Positions 10,311 through 22,400 of a stretch of DNA of 64,000 nt are shown here, in pieces (the stretch's first letter is position 1; each line of letters opens with the position of its first letter). Position numbers and translations under genes: made by a program. This DNA is from Zea mays (Eukaryota; Streptophyta; Magnoliopsida; Poales; Poaceae). Location of the stretch: assembly GCF_902167145.1 (NCBI RefSeq), contig NC_050105.1, positions 142,709,988 to 142,773,987 on the forward strand, given 5' to 3'. The notes under the pieces are model-generated. The model was not told the origin of the DNA, did not search any database, and saw only the letters and a list, made by a program, of their open reading frames with translations.

Positions 10311-11965
10311 GGGGTCCCTAAGCCGACGAGTGAATGTCGCCGTGTGCCCCAGCCCAGATGGGTCGACGCGAGGCCGAGCGTGAAGGGGGGAAGTGAGGTG
10401 GCCGGAGATGGGCGTGAGAGAGGTGGAACTCCCGCGGCCTTCGTGTTCGTCCCGCGCCCAGGTCGGGTGCGCTTGCAGTAGGGGGTTACAAGCGTCCACG
10501 CGGGAGAGGGAGCGAGCGGCCTCACGCGAGTGCCTGTCTCGTCCTCGTCCCCGCGCGGCCAACCCTCTCTAAGAGGGCCCTGGTCCTTCCTTTTATAGGC
10601 GTAAGGAGAGGATCCAGGTGTACAATGGGGGGTATAGCAGAGTGCTACGTGTCTAGCGGAGGAGAGCTAGCGCCCTAAGTACATGCCGTTGTGGCAGCCG
10701 AAGAGATTTTGGCACCCAGCTGGTGTGATGTCGTGGCCGTCGGAGGAGTGCTGGAGCCTGGCGGAGGGACAGCTGTCGGAGCTGTTGAGTCCTTGCTGAC
10801 GTCCTCTTGCTTCCGTAAGGGGGCTGAGAGCCGCCGTCGTCACAGAGTATGCGGGGCGCCATCATTGCCTATCTGGCGGAGCGAGCCAGATGGGACACCG
10901 GTCTTGTTCCCCGTGGCCCGAGTCAGCTCGGAGTAGGGTGATGATGGCGCCTCCTATTGACGTGGCTGGTCTGCGCCCTAGGTTGGGCGATGTGGAAGCT
11001 CCTCCGAAGCCGAGGTCGAGTCTGTCTTCCATGGCCGAGGTCGAGTCCGAGCCCCTGGTTCGGGCGAGGCGGAGACCGTCGGCTGAGGCCATGGCGGAGT
11101 CCGAGCCCTGGGGTCGGGCGGAGCGGAGTTCGTCGTCTTCTGGGGCCAGGGCGGAGTCCGAGCCCTGGGGTCGGGCGGAGCGGAGTTCGTCGTCTTCTGG
11201 GGCTGAGCCCAAGTCCGAGCCCTGGGTCGGGCGGAGCGGAGTTCGTCGTCTTCTGGGGCTGAGCCCAAGTCCGAGCCCTGGGTCGGGCGGAGCGGAGTTC
11301 GCCATCTTCCGGGGCTTAGCCCGAGTCCGAGCCCTGGGTCGGGCCGAGCGGAGTTCGTCGTCTTCCGGGGCTTAGCCCGAGTCCGAGCCCTGGGTCGGCC
11401 GGAGCGGAGTTCGCCGTCTTCCGGGGCTTAGCCCGAGTCCGAGCCCTGGGTCGGGCGGAGCGGAGCTTCCTATGGTGCCTGCGGCCGGGCCTGACTGCCT
11501 GTCAGCCTCACTCTGTCAAGTGGCACCGCAGTCGGAGCGGCGCAGGCGGCGCTGTCTTTCTGTCAGGCCGGTCAGTGGAGCGGCGAAGTGACGGCGGTCA
11601 CTTCGGCTCTGTCGGCTGGGGGGGCGCGTCAGGATAAAGGTGTCAGGCCACCTTTGCATTAAATGCTCCTGCGATTTGGTCGGTCGGTGCGGCGATTTGG
11701 TCAGGGTTGCTTCTTGGCGAAGACAGGGCCTCGGGCGAGCCGGAAATATGTTCGCCGCTGGAGGGGGGCCTCGGGCGAGACAAAGATCCTCCGGGGTCGG
11801 CTGCCCTTGTCAGAGGCTAGGCTCGGGCGAGGCGTGATCGAGTCCCTCGAATGGACTGATCCCTGACTTAATCGTACCCATCAGGCCTTTGCAGCTTTAT
11901 GCTGATGGGGGTTACCAGCTGAGAATTAGGAGCCTTGAGGGTACCCCTAATTATGGTCCCCGACA
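10311..11965 (-). repeat. 5' LTR of gypsy copy A, main part
   Basis: Continuation of the LTR split by the Sirevirus, ending at 11965 with the reverse of TGTCGGGGACCATAATTAGG. It contains a reversed TATAAAAG at about 10590-10597 and a tandem array of 56-57 bp GC-rich units (GAGTCCGAGCCCTGGG...) at about 11095-11465. The flank at 11966-11970 is AAACC; its partner lies outside the window. Confidence 0.88.
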
Positions 11966-12679
11966 AAACCGAAGCTCGAAAAGCTCGTAAATCAGACAAG
12001 AGCTAGTGAGCAAAACCTAAGAATTTGAGAAAATAACGCAAGCAACAGAAATGGCATATCAAATACTGTCGCTATGGGTTCATATTTATACGCCTAGTGC
12101 CCTGCAACTTGGCAGGCCCTGTCTGTCATTGACTTTCGCTATTCTAGCGAAGGGAAGGTGCTTTCGGACCTTTGGCTTAAGGCCTTCGTTCACGTCGCAG
12201 TCTAAATTTATTGTTATAACAAATTAATACTGCGAGGGGCCTCGGTACGCCGTCCAGATCCGAACTCCGTTGTGGTTTCTATTAGGTTTTAGTTGCTTCA
12301 TTTGTTCGATATGTGTGGTTCTATGATTTGTGGTCTGCGAATATTGGGCATAGAACCTGAACAACGGTTTCGATCTGTGTGGTTCTAGGGTTATGTTGCG
12401 CGAATATTGGTTCTAGGGTATGTAGATGCTAGCGGTTCTAATTTGTGGCAGGTCTGGTCATGTTGTGCTTTTCGTTGTTCAATTGATTTGTCCATGTACC
12501 CACATTTTTTGCCGCATTTTGCACAAACGAGGTTATATGAGTTGTAGTGACCCCACTCAATATCCTAGGCTGTCATGCATATTTTGTTCATGGACACATA
12601 GTCAATATCCTAGGCTGTCAATACTTCCATCGTCGAAGAGAAACTGACCATATCTCCTTGGTCATTTTCAGTTTCAGAG
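11966..12679. other. AT-rich spacer, unassigned
   Basis: No reading frame or repeat boundary found. It contains short repeated phrases (CAATATCCTAGGCTGTCA at about 12558 and 12602; GTGTGGTTCTA near 12312 and 12377). It probably belongs to the Harbinger element or to what copy A inserted into, but I could not find a left terminal inverted repeat. Confidence 0.4.
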
Positions 12680-13053
12680 ATGGAAAAAGAGCCACTTGAC
12701 ATGGTTGAGAGCTCAGTTCGAGTCATCGAGACACATGTCAACATCATTCGCAGTCTAGTGACTGATGGGGTTGTGGATACTAGTGAACCGGAATCAGTGT
12801 CACACTTAAGAACACTTTGTTTCAAATTGGAGATGTATGCGACATGCTTGAGAAGTGTGCTCTGTCCATCAAAAGTATGCTGACTCCAAGAGGGCTAAAA
12901 TTATTCAAGATGAAGCCCTGCAATATGGTGAAGATGATGAAGCTGCAGATGATTTGGAGGAACTCCCAAGTCCATATCTCCTTACTCAAGCCGACATATT
13001 GGAAAAATATTTTGGAATTGAGTATGATAGCGACCAGTCAAGGGGTTGTTGAT
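12680..13053 (+). pseudogene. gene-like fragment, product not recognised
   Basis: A stretch with coding character broken over three frames. The opening frame gives MEKEPLDMVESSVRVIETHV and runs to 12883; another frame (12855-13052) gives YADSKRAKIIQDEALQYGED followed by an acidic segment ending PYLLTQADILEKYFGIEYDS. A CAG acceptor-like site lies just upstream (TTTTCAG, 12665-12671). It could be the 3' exon of a captured host gene or a transposon-encoded small protein. I do not recognise the family. The 13054-13329 stretch after it looks like a 3' UTR joined to the leader of the next gene. Confidence 0.3.
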
Positions 13054-13329
13054 GTTTAGTCCTAAACAACACGATATGAGTATCATAGGTTTCACTCTAG
13101 GGTTGTAGTACTGGTATGCACAAGTTTGTTAAGGTTGACGAGAACCCTTTGTTCGGTGTTGTAGGGTTTGGTGACTGTAATAAATTATGGTTCATCTGGT
13201 ATTGTAAAACTATTTCATGTGTGTTGTTCAGACTATGTTTATAATGTATCCAGTCATTTGGTATTATATTTATTTCGTCTTGCTTCCTTCAATTACAATT
13301 CTTCTATAAATTGCCATGACAGCCGAAGA

Positions 13330-14451
13330 ATGGAGAACTACAACTACGGCCAACCTTCACAAGCCCCTGGAGACTATGTGCCATGCACATACACAGAAGG
13401 CATAGATTTAACAGAAATCGATGACGAAGGCAACATGAACTTTGCCTTTACTAAGAGCATGAACATGGAGGACAGCCAACACTCAACTCCAACTAACCCT
13501 AAGCTCAAGAAAGTAACAACTCGGAGGCTTAGAAACTACACTCAGACCGAGGATGAGATACTGGTATCTGCCTACATGAACGTGTCCAAAGATCCTGCAA
13601 TTGGAACAAATCAGTCAGGAAAGGCTTATTGGTGTCGCATCAGCGACTACTACAATGAACACAAGAAGAAAGCTAATGCTAGGACACAACGCTCCTTGGA
13701 GCACAGGTGGAGCGACATTCAAAGGGACACTACGAAGTTTTGTGCTGCGTACGACAAAGTGATAACGTTGAAGCAAAGTGGCAAAAGCGAAGACGACCAG
13801 GTATACGAATTTGTATCCTTTTCAAACATGTTGGTTACCATGTAAACAATGGTGGGTTTAATCAATCTAAACTTACAGGTAAAAGATGCACTACAGATGT
13901 TTGAAGGCATGCACAAGAAACAGTTTAGGTTTATGCACTGTTGGTACATGCTTCGCCGAGAGGTCAAATGGACGACCTGGCTCTCAAGTTGTGAAACTCC
14001 ACATAATAATATTGGGAATGTCAACGTCAACGAAACCGGGTCCCAGGCGAAGCAGGGGGAAGACGAATTTGGTTCACCGTCTGATACCTTTGTGCGACCA
14101 ATGGGTAGGGACCGTGCAAAGAAGGCTCGTAGTACCAGCACTTCGAGCAATTCAACTGCCTGCATGGCGCTGCTGGAGAAGTTCCAAGAGGATACAGCAA
14201 GGTTCGAAGAAAAGGCTACAAAGTATGAAGATCTGGCCGCAGCATCTACAGAAGAGGATCGAAGGGATATGAAGATGTACAGGGACAAAAAGATCCAGCT
14301 TTCTGAGAACATGTTCAAACTCCACCAACTAGAGCGAGATGATCGTATAATGAATATGGACTTGGACAAGGTTGCTCCTTATGCAAGAGACTACTATGTG
14401 TATATGCAAAAGGACATTTTGGTAAGGCTTCCTCCACCATCAGACACATGA
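13330..14451 (+). CDS. PIF/Harbinger ORF1, Myb/SANT-like DNA-binding protein (2 exons)
   Basis: Exon 1 is 13330-13800 and exon 2 is 13879-14451. The 78-bp intron has GT (13801) and AG (13878) and is phase 0, giving 347 aa. The start MENYNYGQPSQAPGDYVPC follows a long leader. A trihelix/SANT-like domain covers about residues 60-150 (RRLRNYTQTEDEILVSAYMN ... RTQRSLEHRWSDIQRD). The C-terminal half (FEEKATKYEDLAAASTEEDR...) resembles the NAM-associated C-terminal region found in plant Harbinger ORF1 proteins and looks helical. In this superfamily ORF1 binds the element ends and imports the transposase. No stop or frameshift is visible, in contrast to the transposase beside it. Confidence 0.75.
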
Positions 14452-14961
14452 CATTCAAAATATGTGGAAATTGAGCTCAGTTGAGCGTCATCGTCAGTTG
14501 TATGCAAACCATATGTTTGTTAGTCTGTTGTAGACTATGTCATCACTTGTCCATTTTGTTTCTGTGAACACAGACTATGTGCTTTGACCATTTTAATTTG
14601 CTGGAGTTCTCAGTTTGTCGCCACAGCGTCTGGCAAACAGATGGTACCATATTTCCATTCTTGAAATACACAAGTCACATGATAATTCTTGAAATGCACA
14701 TACCCGTTTGTACTACCAAACTAAGTAGGCAAACAAATACTTGTTTGCAATACCAACTACCAAATTTACTAAGTAGGCAAACAAATACTTGTTTGCAGTA
14801 CATTGAAAAGGCAGAAGACACTACGAAATAACTGCTGCCATCCTTTGGAACTGCTACAAAATAACTACAAGGTCGTCACCGTCCCTTTGCCTGAAAATCA
14901 CAGCAAATTCAGTATGCAAAAACATAAAGGTCGTTTGTGCATACAACATAGCAACTTACCT
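14452..14961. other. convergent intergenic region of the Harbinger element
   Basis: 3' region between ORF1 and transposase. It holds a 30-bp direct repeat (ACTAAGTAGGCAAACAAATA...) at 14720-14749 and 14768-14797, period 48 bp. No gene seen. Confidence 0.6.
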
Positions 14962-16240
14962 TCAAATTTCACCTTGACGATTCCACACATGCTCTATCAA
15001 ATCTTTCTTGAGCCGCCCATTAGTGTATTCGCATCTGATTTTGTTATGCCCTTCGATCAACTCGGCAATTTCTGGCACATCTCTTGTCGACGACAGGTGC
15101 ATCCTCGTGGATGCTTCATAGTCTGTCCCAGCAAGTCGTTGTAGATTTGATTCAAACTTGACAGCCATGTTATGCAATATGACCACACAGTCTACAATGT
15201 ACCTCAAGTCCTCCTGATCCCACATACGTGTCGGTCCTTTGATTATTGCATATTGTCCTTGCAAAACATCGAAGCACCGTTCAACGTCTTTCTGATACTC
15301 AGCTTGCTTGACTGTGAACAAACGTTGCTTGTTGCTAACAACACCGGCAACTCCACTAATTAAAGTTGCCCATGGTGGGTAAATGCCATCACACAAATAA
15401 TAGCCCATGGTATATTATGTCCCATTGACAATGTAACTGATGGGAGGAGTATCACCTTTTGCCAAGCTATCTAACACCGGTGATCGATGGAGCACGTTTA
15501 TGTCGTTGCATGACCCAAGCAATCCGAAAAAGCATGCCATATCCACAAGTCATGTGATGCTATTGCTTCAAGGATAATTGTGGGTTTTTTGAAATGACCT
15601 CGATAGCTAACGTGCCAAGCAGTTGGGCATCGTTCCCACTCCCAGTGCATGCAATCTATGCTCCCTAACATTCCCGGAAACCCCCTCCTTTGGGCAACGT
15701 CAAGCAAAGATGTTATGTCATGTGCGTTTGGTTTTCTAAGGAATTCTGGTCCAAACAAGTGTACTATAGACATTGTGAACTGGGCAACAGTTTCTAGGAT
15801 AGTACTCTCCCCCATCCGTAAGTACTCATCGAGGCTATCTGCTGGTCCACCATAAGCTAACATACGAATGACATCAGTTACCTTTTGTATGGGGTGAAAT
15901 CCGGGTTGATGTGCTGCATTGTATGATTGCCTGAAGTAGGGGTTCACCACTTGTAGAGCTTCTGTTATGTGTTCGAACATGGATTTCGTCATCCGGAATC
16001 TGAAAAAAGAACACCTCATTACATATCATATTGCCACGAAAATGAAACAATGGTAACCAGGGTACTACCGTTGTCTGAAAATGTCGTCATTGTACACAGG
16101 GATGTCTGCAAAGTAGTCTTCGACAAGCCTAGCATAACCTGAAGACCTATCCTGATGAATAATACGTCTACCTGGAACCGATCCTCTATGCACATGTGGC
16201 TTTTCTTCCTCGTCTGCAACGGTAGATGCATGAAGCATGT
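14962..16240 (-). pseudogene. PIF/Harbinger DDE transposase, main part, broken
   Basis: C-terminal and central parts of a plant Harbinger transposase (Plant_tran/DDE_4 type). The first exon enters from 28284 across copy B and ends at 16069 (donor GT at 16068-16067). The second exon starts at 15999 after an AG acceptor, giving ...DDIFRQRFRMTKSMFEHI. The DDE residues are recognisable: the first D in MLGSIDCMHWEW, the second in SCNDINVLH (read in the shifted frame), and E in DVERCFDVLQGQYAI. Lesions: a 1-bp deletion in a T-run near 15533, a stop at 15415-15417, and the retrotransposon insertion. The last 148 codons (MGYYLCDGIYPPWATLI onwards) remain open to 14962. Non-functional as read. Confidence 0.85.
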
Positions 16241-17975
16241 TGTCGGCGTTTCGAGACAGGGGGGTCCCTAAGCCGACGAGTGAGTGTGCTGCGTGCCCCA
16301 GCCCAGATGGGTCGAGCGCGTGGGCGAGCGCGAAGGGGGAGAGGCGAGGTGGCCGGAGTCGAGTGTGAGAGAGGTGGAAGTCCCGCGGCCTTCGTGTTCG
16401 TCCCGCGCCCAGGTCGGGTGCGCTTGCAGTAGGGGGGTTACAAGCGTCCACGCGGGTGAGGGAAGCGAGCGGCCCCAAGAGAGCGCCTGTCCCGTCCTCG
16501 GTCCCGCGCGGCCAACCTCTTCTAAGAAGGCCCTGGTCCTCCCTTTTATAGTCGTAAGGAGAGGATCCAGGTGTACAATGGGGGGTGTAGCAGAGTGCTA
16601 CGTGTCTAGCGGAGGGAGAGCTAGCGCCCTAGGTACATGCCAATGTGGCAGCCGGAGAGATCTGGGCACCCTGCTGGCGTGATGTCGTGGCTGTCGGAGG
16701 TGCGGCGGAGCCTGGCGGAGGGACAGCTGTTGGAGCGGTCGAGTCCCTGCTGACGTCGTCCTGCTTCCGTAAGAGAGCTGGGGGCCGCCGTCGTCATAGA
16801 GCTTGTGGAGCGCCATCATTGCCCCTCCGGCGGAGCTGGCCGGATGGGACGCCGGTCTTGTTCTCCGTGACCCGAGTCGATTCGGGGTAGGATGATGATG
16901 GCGCTTCCTGTTGACGTGGCGGTCTGTGCCCTAGGCAGGGCGACGTGGGGGTTCCTCCGAAGCCGAGGTTGAGTCTGTCTTCCGTTGCCGTAGCCGAGCC
17001 CGAGCCAAGGGGTCAGCGAGGCGGAAGTTGTTCGGCCGAGGCCAGGGCGGAGTCCGAGCCCTGGGGTCGGGCGAAGCGGAGTTTCGTCATCTTCCGGGTC
17101 TTAGCCCGAATCCGAGCCCTGGGGTCGGGCGGAGCGGAGTTCGCCGTCTTCCGGGTCTTAGCCCGAGTCCGAGCCCTAGGGTCGGGCGGAGCGAGTTCGC
17201 CGTCTTCCGGGTCTTAGCCCGAGTCCGAGCCCTGGGGTCGGGCGGAGTGGAGTTCGCCGTCTTCCGGGTCTTAGCCCGAGTCCGAGCCCTGGGGTCGGGC
17301 GGAGCGGAGTTCGCCGTCTTCCGGGTCTTAGCCCGAGTCCGAGCCCTGGGGTCGGGCGGAGCGGAGTTCGCCGTCTTCCGGGTCTTAGCCCGAGTCCGAG
17401 CCCTGGGGTCGGGCGGAGCGGAGTTCGCCGTCTTCCGGGTCTTAGCCCGAGTCCGAGCCCTGGGGTCGGGCGGAGCGGAGTTCGCCGTGGCGCCTTTGGC
17501 AAGGCCTGACTGCCTGTCAGACTCACTCTGTCGAGTGGCACTGCAGTCGGAGTGGCGCAGGCGGCGCTGTCCTTCTGTCAGACTGGCCAGTGGAGCGGTG
17601 GAGTGACGGCGGTCACTTCGGCTCTGCCGGGGCGCGTGTCAGGATAAAGGTGTCAGGCCACCTTTGCGTTAAATGCCCCTGCAATTTGGTCAGTCGGTGT
17701 GGCGATTTAGTCAAGGTTGCTTCTGAGCGAAGCCAAGGCCTTGGGCGAGCCGGTGATGTGTCCGCCATAAAAGGGGGGCCTCGGGCGAGACGGAAGTCTC
17801 TCGAGGTCGGCTGCCCTTGGCCGAGGCTAGGCTTGGGTGAAGCGTGATCGAGTCACTCGTGTGGACTGATCCCTGACTTAATCGTACCCATCAGGCCTTT
17901 GCAGCTTTATGCTGATGGGGGTTACCAGCTGAGAATTAGGCGTCTTGAGGGTACCCCTAATTATGGTCCCCGACA
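16241..17975 (-). repeat. 3' LTR of gypsy copy B
   Basis: 1735 bp, TGTCGGGGACC...CGCCGACA on the minus strand. Reversed TATAAAAG at 16543-16550. It is about 105 bp longer than the 5' LTR, mainly because it has two more 57-bp units in the internal array. Confidence 0.9.
17071..17495. repeat. 57-bp tandem array in the 3' LTR of copy B
   Basis: One diverged unit, then six units of GAGTTCGCCGTCTTCCGGGT..., then a partial unit. Because 57 is divisible by 3, the array keeps several frames open and makes false long ORFs on both strands. The 5' LTR of the same element has four such units. Confidence 0.85.
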
Positions 17976-17991
17976 GTAGCCCCCGAGCCTC
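17976..17991 (-). promoter_or_regulatory. polypurine tract of copy B
   Basis: GAGGCTCGGGGGCTAC on the minus strand, abutting the 3' LTR. Identical to the tract before the 3' LTR of copy C. Confidence 0.7.
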
Positions 17992-19270
17992 GAAGGGAGT
18001 GTTAGCACTCGCTTGGAGGCTTTTGTCGCACTTTTTTGCAAGGGGACCAGCCTTTCTCGGTTGCATTTCGTTCCGGTGGGTGCGCGCGAGCGCACCCGCC
18101 GGGTGTAGCCCCCGAGGCCTCGGAGGAGTGGTTACACTCCTTCGAGGTCTTAATACCTCGCGTAACGCTTCGGCTGGTCTGGTCGTTCCCTCATGCGAAC
18201 TGGCCGTAGCCCGGGTGCACGGTCGGGGCCCAAGCTCTCGGGCTGGTATGTTGACGCTGTCAACGATTTGGCCGGAGCCGGTTTTTGCGAGAGCAGCCCC
18301 CGAGCCTCTGCACAGGGCGAGAGGACGATCAGGGACAGACTCGACTTTTTACATACGCCCCTACGTCGCCTTTCCGCAAGGAGGAGGGGGGGAGTGCGCC
18401 ATGTTACCCTCGATGGGCACCGAACATGGTGTCTCCGGTGAGCTGCAAGCGGGTAATCCGAGTGGACGTCCGTGCCCCGTTCGTTGGGGGTCGGCTAGGG
18501 GCCCAGAGGCACGCCCAAAAGTACCTGCGGGTGATTTGCCGGACCCGGTCCCCTGGCGACGGGGTCCGAGGGCTCGATGCCTCCCTTCGATGGGATTCCG
18601 TTACAAGATCGTTCCCGCTGGTCTCGGAAATGTCCTAGGGTACCTCGGGAGCGCAGCCCGAGCCTTGGTTATGTATTGAACGTACCCCTGGTCATCCCTC
18701 GCTCGGTGTCTGAGGCGACTGTGAACCCTTCGGGGGCCAGCCTTCGAACCCCTGATCATTAATGGGCGCGGAGCCCGAGTAGCCTGAGGCGGCCATGGAA
18801 CCCTTCGGGGGGCTGGCCTTCGAACCCCTGACCAGTAGTGGGTGTCGGGCCCACGCGATCTGAGGCGACCGTTGAACCCTTCGGAGGGCCAGCCTTCGAA
18901 CCCCTGATCAGTAGTGGGGGGCTCGGAGCCCGGTTCCTTCGCGGAGAAGGATCCCTTTCGGGGTATCCCCCTTTCCCGGTCCCTGTTGCAAGAGATAGAG
19001 AAAGAGGAAAACGGAAAAGGATACGAAATCGGACGACGTGGCGTACCTTTTCTGACGCGGTTATTATGGCGAAGGTGAAGCGTCGTGCGCTCCTCCCGTC
19101 AGAGACGCCGCGTGTCCCGCCGTGGAGTTAATGCGACGGGGCGAGTGGTTGGCGGGGCGGCTGTTACGCGTGCACGAGCCGTTTCGAGGAACGGCTGTGC
19201 CGCTTCGCGCTTTTCGAATCCTGCGTCCGGTCCAGGCGGCGTGCTGGAAACGGTTTCGCCCTGGCCTTCA
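17992..19270 (+). promoter_or_regulatory. antisense-gene upstream module with 3 x ~75-bp repeats
   Basis: About 1.2 kb between PPT and the antisense gene. It includes three units starting TGAGGCG at 18711, 18785 and 18861, each with AACCCTTCGG...CCTTCGAACCCCTGA. It lies directly upstream of the antisense gene's TATA-like box, and a closely similar stretch occurs in copy C (46500-47718). It probably forms the promoter region of the antisense transcript as well as the 3' UTR of the sense transcript; that is inference. Confidence 0.55.
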
Positions 19271-19276
19271 TATACT
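19271..19276 (+). promoter_or_regulatory. TATA-like box of the antisense gene
   Basis: TATACT within CTTCATATACTTGAGAGG, 139 bp before the ATG at 19415. Position and context fit a promoter; not proven. Confidence 0.45.
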
Positions 19277-19414
19277 TGAGAGGGGGTCCGGTGACGGTTC
19301 TTCGCTCTGCTCCCTTCTTTTCCCTTTAGGTTTTCGCAACCCGGGAAACTTTAGTCGGAGGAGAGAGAAACCGCCCTCCCTGCCCCCCGCGCCGCCATCT
19401 TCTCCATCTTGGTG

Positions 19415-22400
19415 ATGGCGGATCGAGTGACCATAATCCCCCCGCGCGATCCGTGGCCCTTCTCCACGGTGACGGCGAGTGATCTGGAGGAGCTGGTCGG
19501 CGAAGGTTTGCTCCGCCCCCTCACCGACAAGCAGCGGCCAGAGTGGATTCCTCCCGTGGGCGGAGCCGCTCCGTCCCCACCGCCGGGGTATGTCGTGAGC
19601 TTCGTCTCCTTCCATGAGCGGGGATTTGGTGTGCCGACGGGCCGCTTTATGCGGGCCATCCTATTCCACTACGGGGTGGAGTTGCACAACCTCTCCCCCA
19701 ACTCCATCTCGCAGGCCGCTATTTTCGTAGCGTTATGCGAAGGGTACTTGGGAATCGCTCCTCATTGGGATTTGTGGACTTACTTCTTTCTCGCCGAGCC
19801 TTTCGCCTTGTCGACGGGGGAGAGGAGGATCCGTGCAGCGGTGCGGGCCGGCGGCTGCATTCTCTTGTTGAGGCAGTCGCGGGCGTTGCAGTACATTCCT
19901 GCCATTCTTGCGTCTTCGAACAAGGGGTGGCAGCGCCGGTGGTTCTACCTCCGGAATGACGGCGAGTTGCTCCCACCGTTTTCCCAGCGAGTAGTTACGG
20001 CTGCCACCGACGCCTGGCGCCACGGGACCCCGCACGAGAGGCAGAAAAATCTCGAGCCCCTTCTCCAGGCCCTGAAGGAGTTGCGGGAGGGGGGACTTAC
20101 CGCTGCGGGAGTGATCGCCGCTTTCCACCGTCGGAGGGTGCTCCCATTGGCGGAGCGGCGGCTGCCGCTCTGGGAGATGACCCCGGAAGCTGACTGGGAG
20201 GGCTCACGAATGTCCCCTGATCCTCTCCCCTTCAACGCCCTCCAATGGCGGGTGTCGGCCGCGATGGGGAAGCCGGACCCCCACGCATACTCCCAGCTTC
20301 GGATGCGCCCTGACCAGGGGTGCGTGACTTTGGTGAGCGTTCGCTCCTCCCTTCTTCGTATATCTGGTCGCTCCGGGTCCTTATGATCGGGTTCCTTTCT
20401 CCCCTCCTTTTAGGATGTGGGGTGTCACAAACCCTCCCTGCCACGGGTCCCGGAGGACGCGGTGGACCGTGCAGCGCGGCGGGTCGCCGCGGAGGAGAAG
20501 AAGAAAAAGAAGGACGCGGAGAAGGCCCGGGCCCGCGAGCGGAGGCGGGCTCGGGACGCCTTGGAGAAGCGCCGCCGCCAGCAGGAGAGGGACGGACTCC
20601 CGAGGGAGCCGTCGCCGGAGACGCCCGACGACGATAACGACGATGATGATGATAATGATGACGACATGGCCGCCCGTCTCGGCCTCAGCCTCGGCCTGGG
20701 GTGTGGCCAGGAGCCGTCGAGCCAGCCCCCGAGCGAGCCGACTCCGTCAGCCCCCGAAGTCGGGGCGTCGGGCTCCCGACCCAAGGCGCGGGGGCGAACC
20801 GAGAGGTCACCTGACCCCTCAGCCGGAGGGGCTGAAGTAGTTCCGGAGGTCCAGGCCAAGGCGTCTGTTCCCCAGGGGCCGCCGCTTGTGTTGGTGGCGC
20901 ACGGGGGTGACCCTCAGGTCGTCGCGGCCGTGCCCGGGGAATTTGCCTCCCAGGCGCCCCAAGCGCCGGCGAAGCGGACCTCGGCGGCCATTTCGAGAGC
21001 CGGGATCCAAGAAGGCTCTCCCCAGGCACGGTGGATCATGGCCCGGAGTGGGTGAGTACCTCGGAACGTCTTCGTCTTGGCTTCCCATTCGTATGTCTTG
21101 GTTGTGATCCCCTTTCTTTTTTATCCAGCAAGCGAAGTCATGGCCAGACCGACCTGGCACCCCGGAAGGCCCTCAAGACGGCGCCGAACTGTGTGGCCAG
21201 CGCCATTCAGCCGACCCTTTCGCGGGGTACTCCGACATCGGGGGCTCGGGCGTCGCCACCCTCGGGGGAGCGGGCTCCCGAGGCCGGCTCTTCAGCCGAG
21301 GCGGCGATCGTGGTTGAGGAGGCGGCTGACGTCCACGCGGCTCTGAGTTCGCCTGTCGTGCTGGTCATGCCGGCGCCTGCCACCGCCGAGGTTGCCGCCG
21401 TCCCTGTCGAAGGGTGTCCAGTTGCCGCCAGCGCCGGGATGGCTGATGCGTCGGCGCCCAAGACCTCAGAAGAGGTGGGCGCGGTCACGCAATCCGTCCA
21501 GCCGGGTGACAGCCTCATCGCTGTGCGGCGGAGCCCCGAGGCCCGGCGCCCGTTGCTCCGATTCTGGACCCGCGAGGCCTCGGACCCCGTCTTCGTTCTC
21601 GATGATGAGCAGGAGGACCAGTCCTGGGGTGAGCTCCGCGAGTGCGCAGAGGCAACGGTGGGGTCGCTCCGGTCGTCGCTGGAGGTTTTCTGCAGAGACG
21701 TCCCCAAAATCCTCCAGGTAGCGGTTTCGGGCATACCTTTTTTCCTTCTGTGAGATACTCGTTGTGACGCCCTGTTTCCTTTCCCCAGGATCTGACGGAC
21801 CGGAGCGCCGCCAAGTCGTCGTTCATCCGCCGTGAGGTTGATGTCTGGGGCTCGCTGCGATCCCTGAGATCTTCGCTCGCCGGGGCTACCACGCGCCTTT
21901 CTCAGCAGGATGCCAAGGTGGCGGACCTCCAGCTGCTCTGCGCCGACCTGAGAGCCGAGGCGGCAGCAGCGCGTGCGGAGGCGCAACAGCAGCGATCGGA
22001 GCTCGTCCAGGTCGTCGAGGAACGGAACCGACTTCAGGGCCGGGCTGCCGAGGCCGAAAGCCGAGCCGAGACCCTCGCGGCTGACTTAGCCGCGACCCAG
22101 GTCGCGACCTCGGAGCACCGTGCCCGAGCCGGAAGTACGTCTTGGTCCTCCCTAGTTCTTTTTCTTGTCCATTTCCCTTGCTTGTGCTTGAGGTATTTCT
22201 CCTGGCTACTTGCAGAGCTTGAGTCCGCCCTTGACGAGTCCGCCAAGGCGCTTGCTGAGGCGCTTGCCGGAGCCGCCGAGCAGAGGGAGGCGGACCTCGC
22301 GGCCATGTCCGAGGCCGTCTCGGACTTTTATCGTGTCCTTGGCTCCGGCGACGTCCCTTCAGGAAGCTCCCCTCAGAGCCGCCTTCGAGCCTTAGGTGGT

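Noticed and set aside
17028..17606. Long arginine/serine-rich ORFs over LTR arrays (also at 10890-11375, 27293-27745, 36017-36481, 48182-48692)
   Set aside because: They arise because 57-bp tandem units are divisible by three and lack stops in several frames on both strands; no domain is present.
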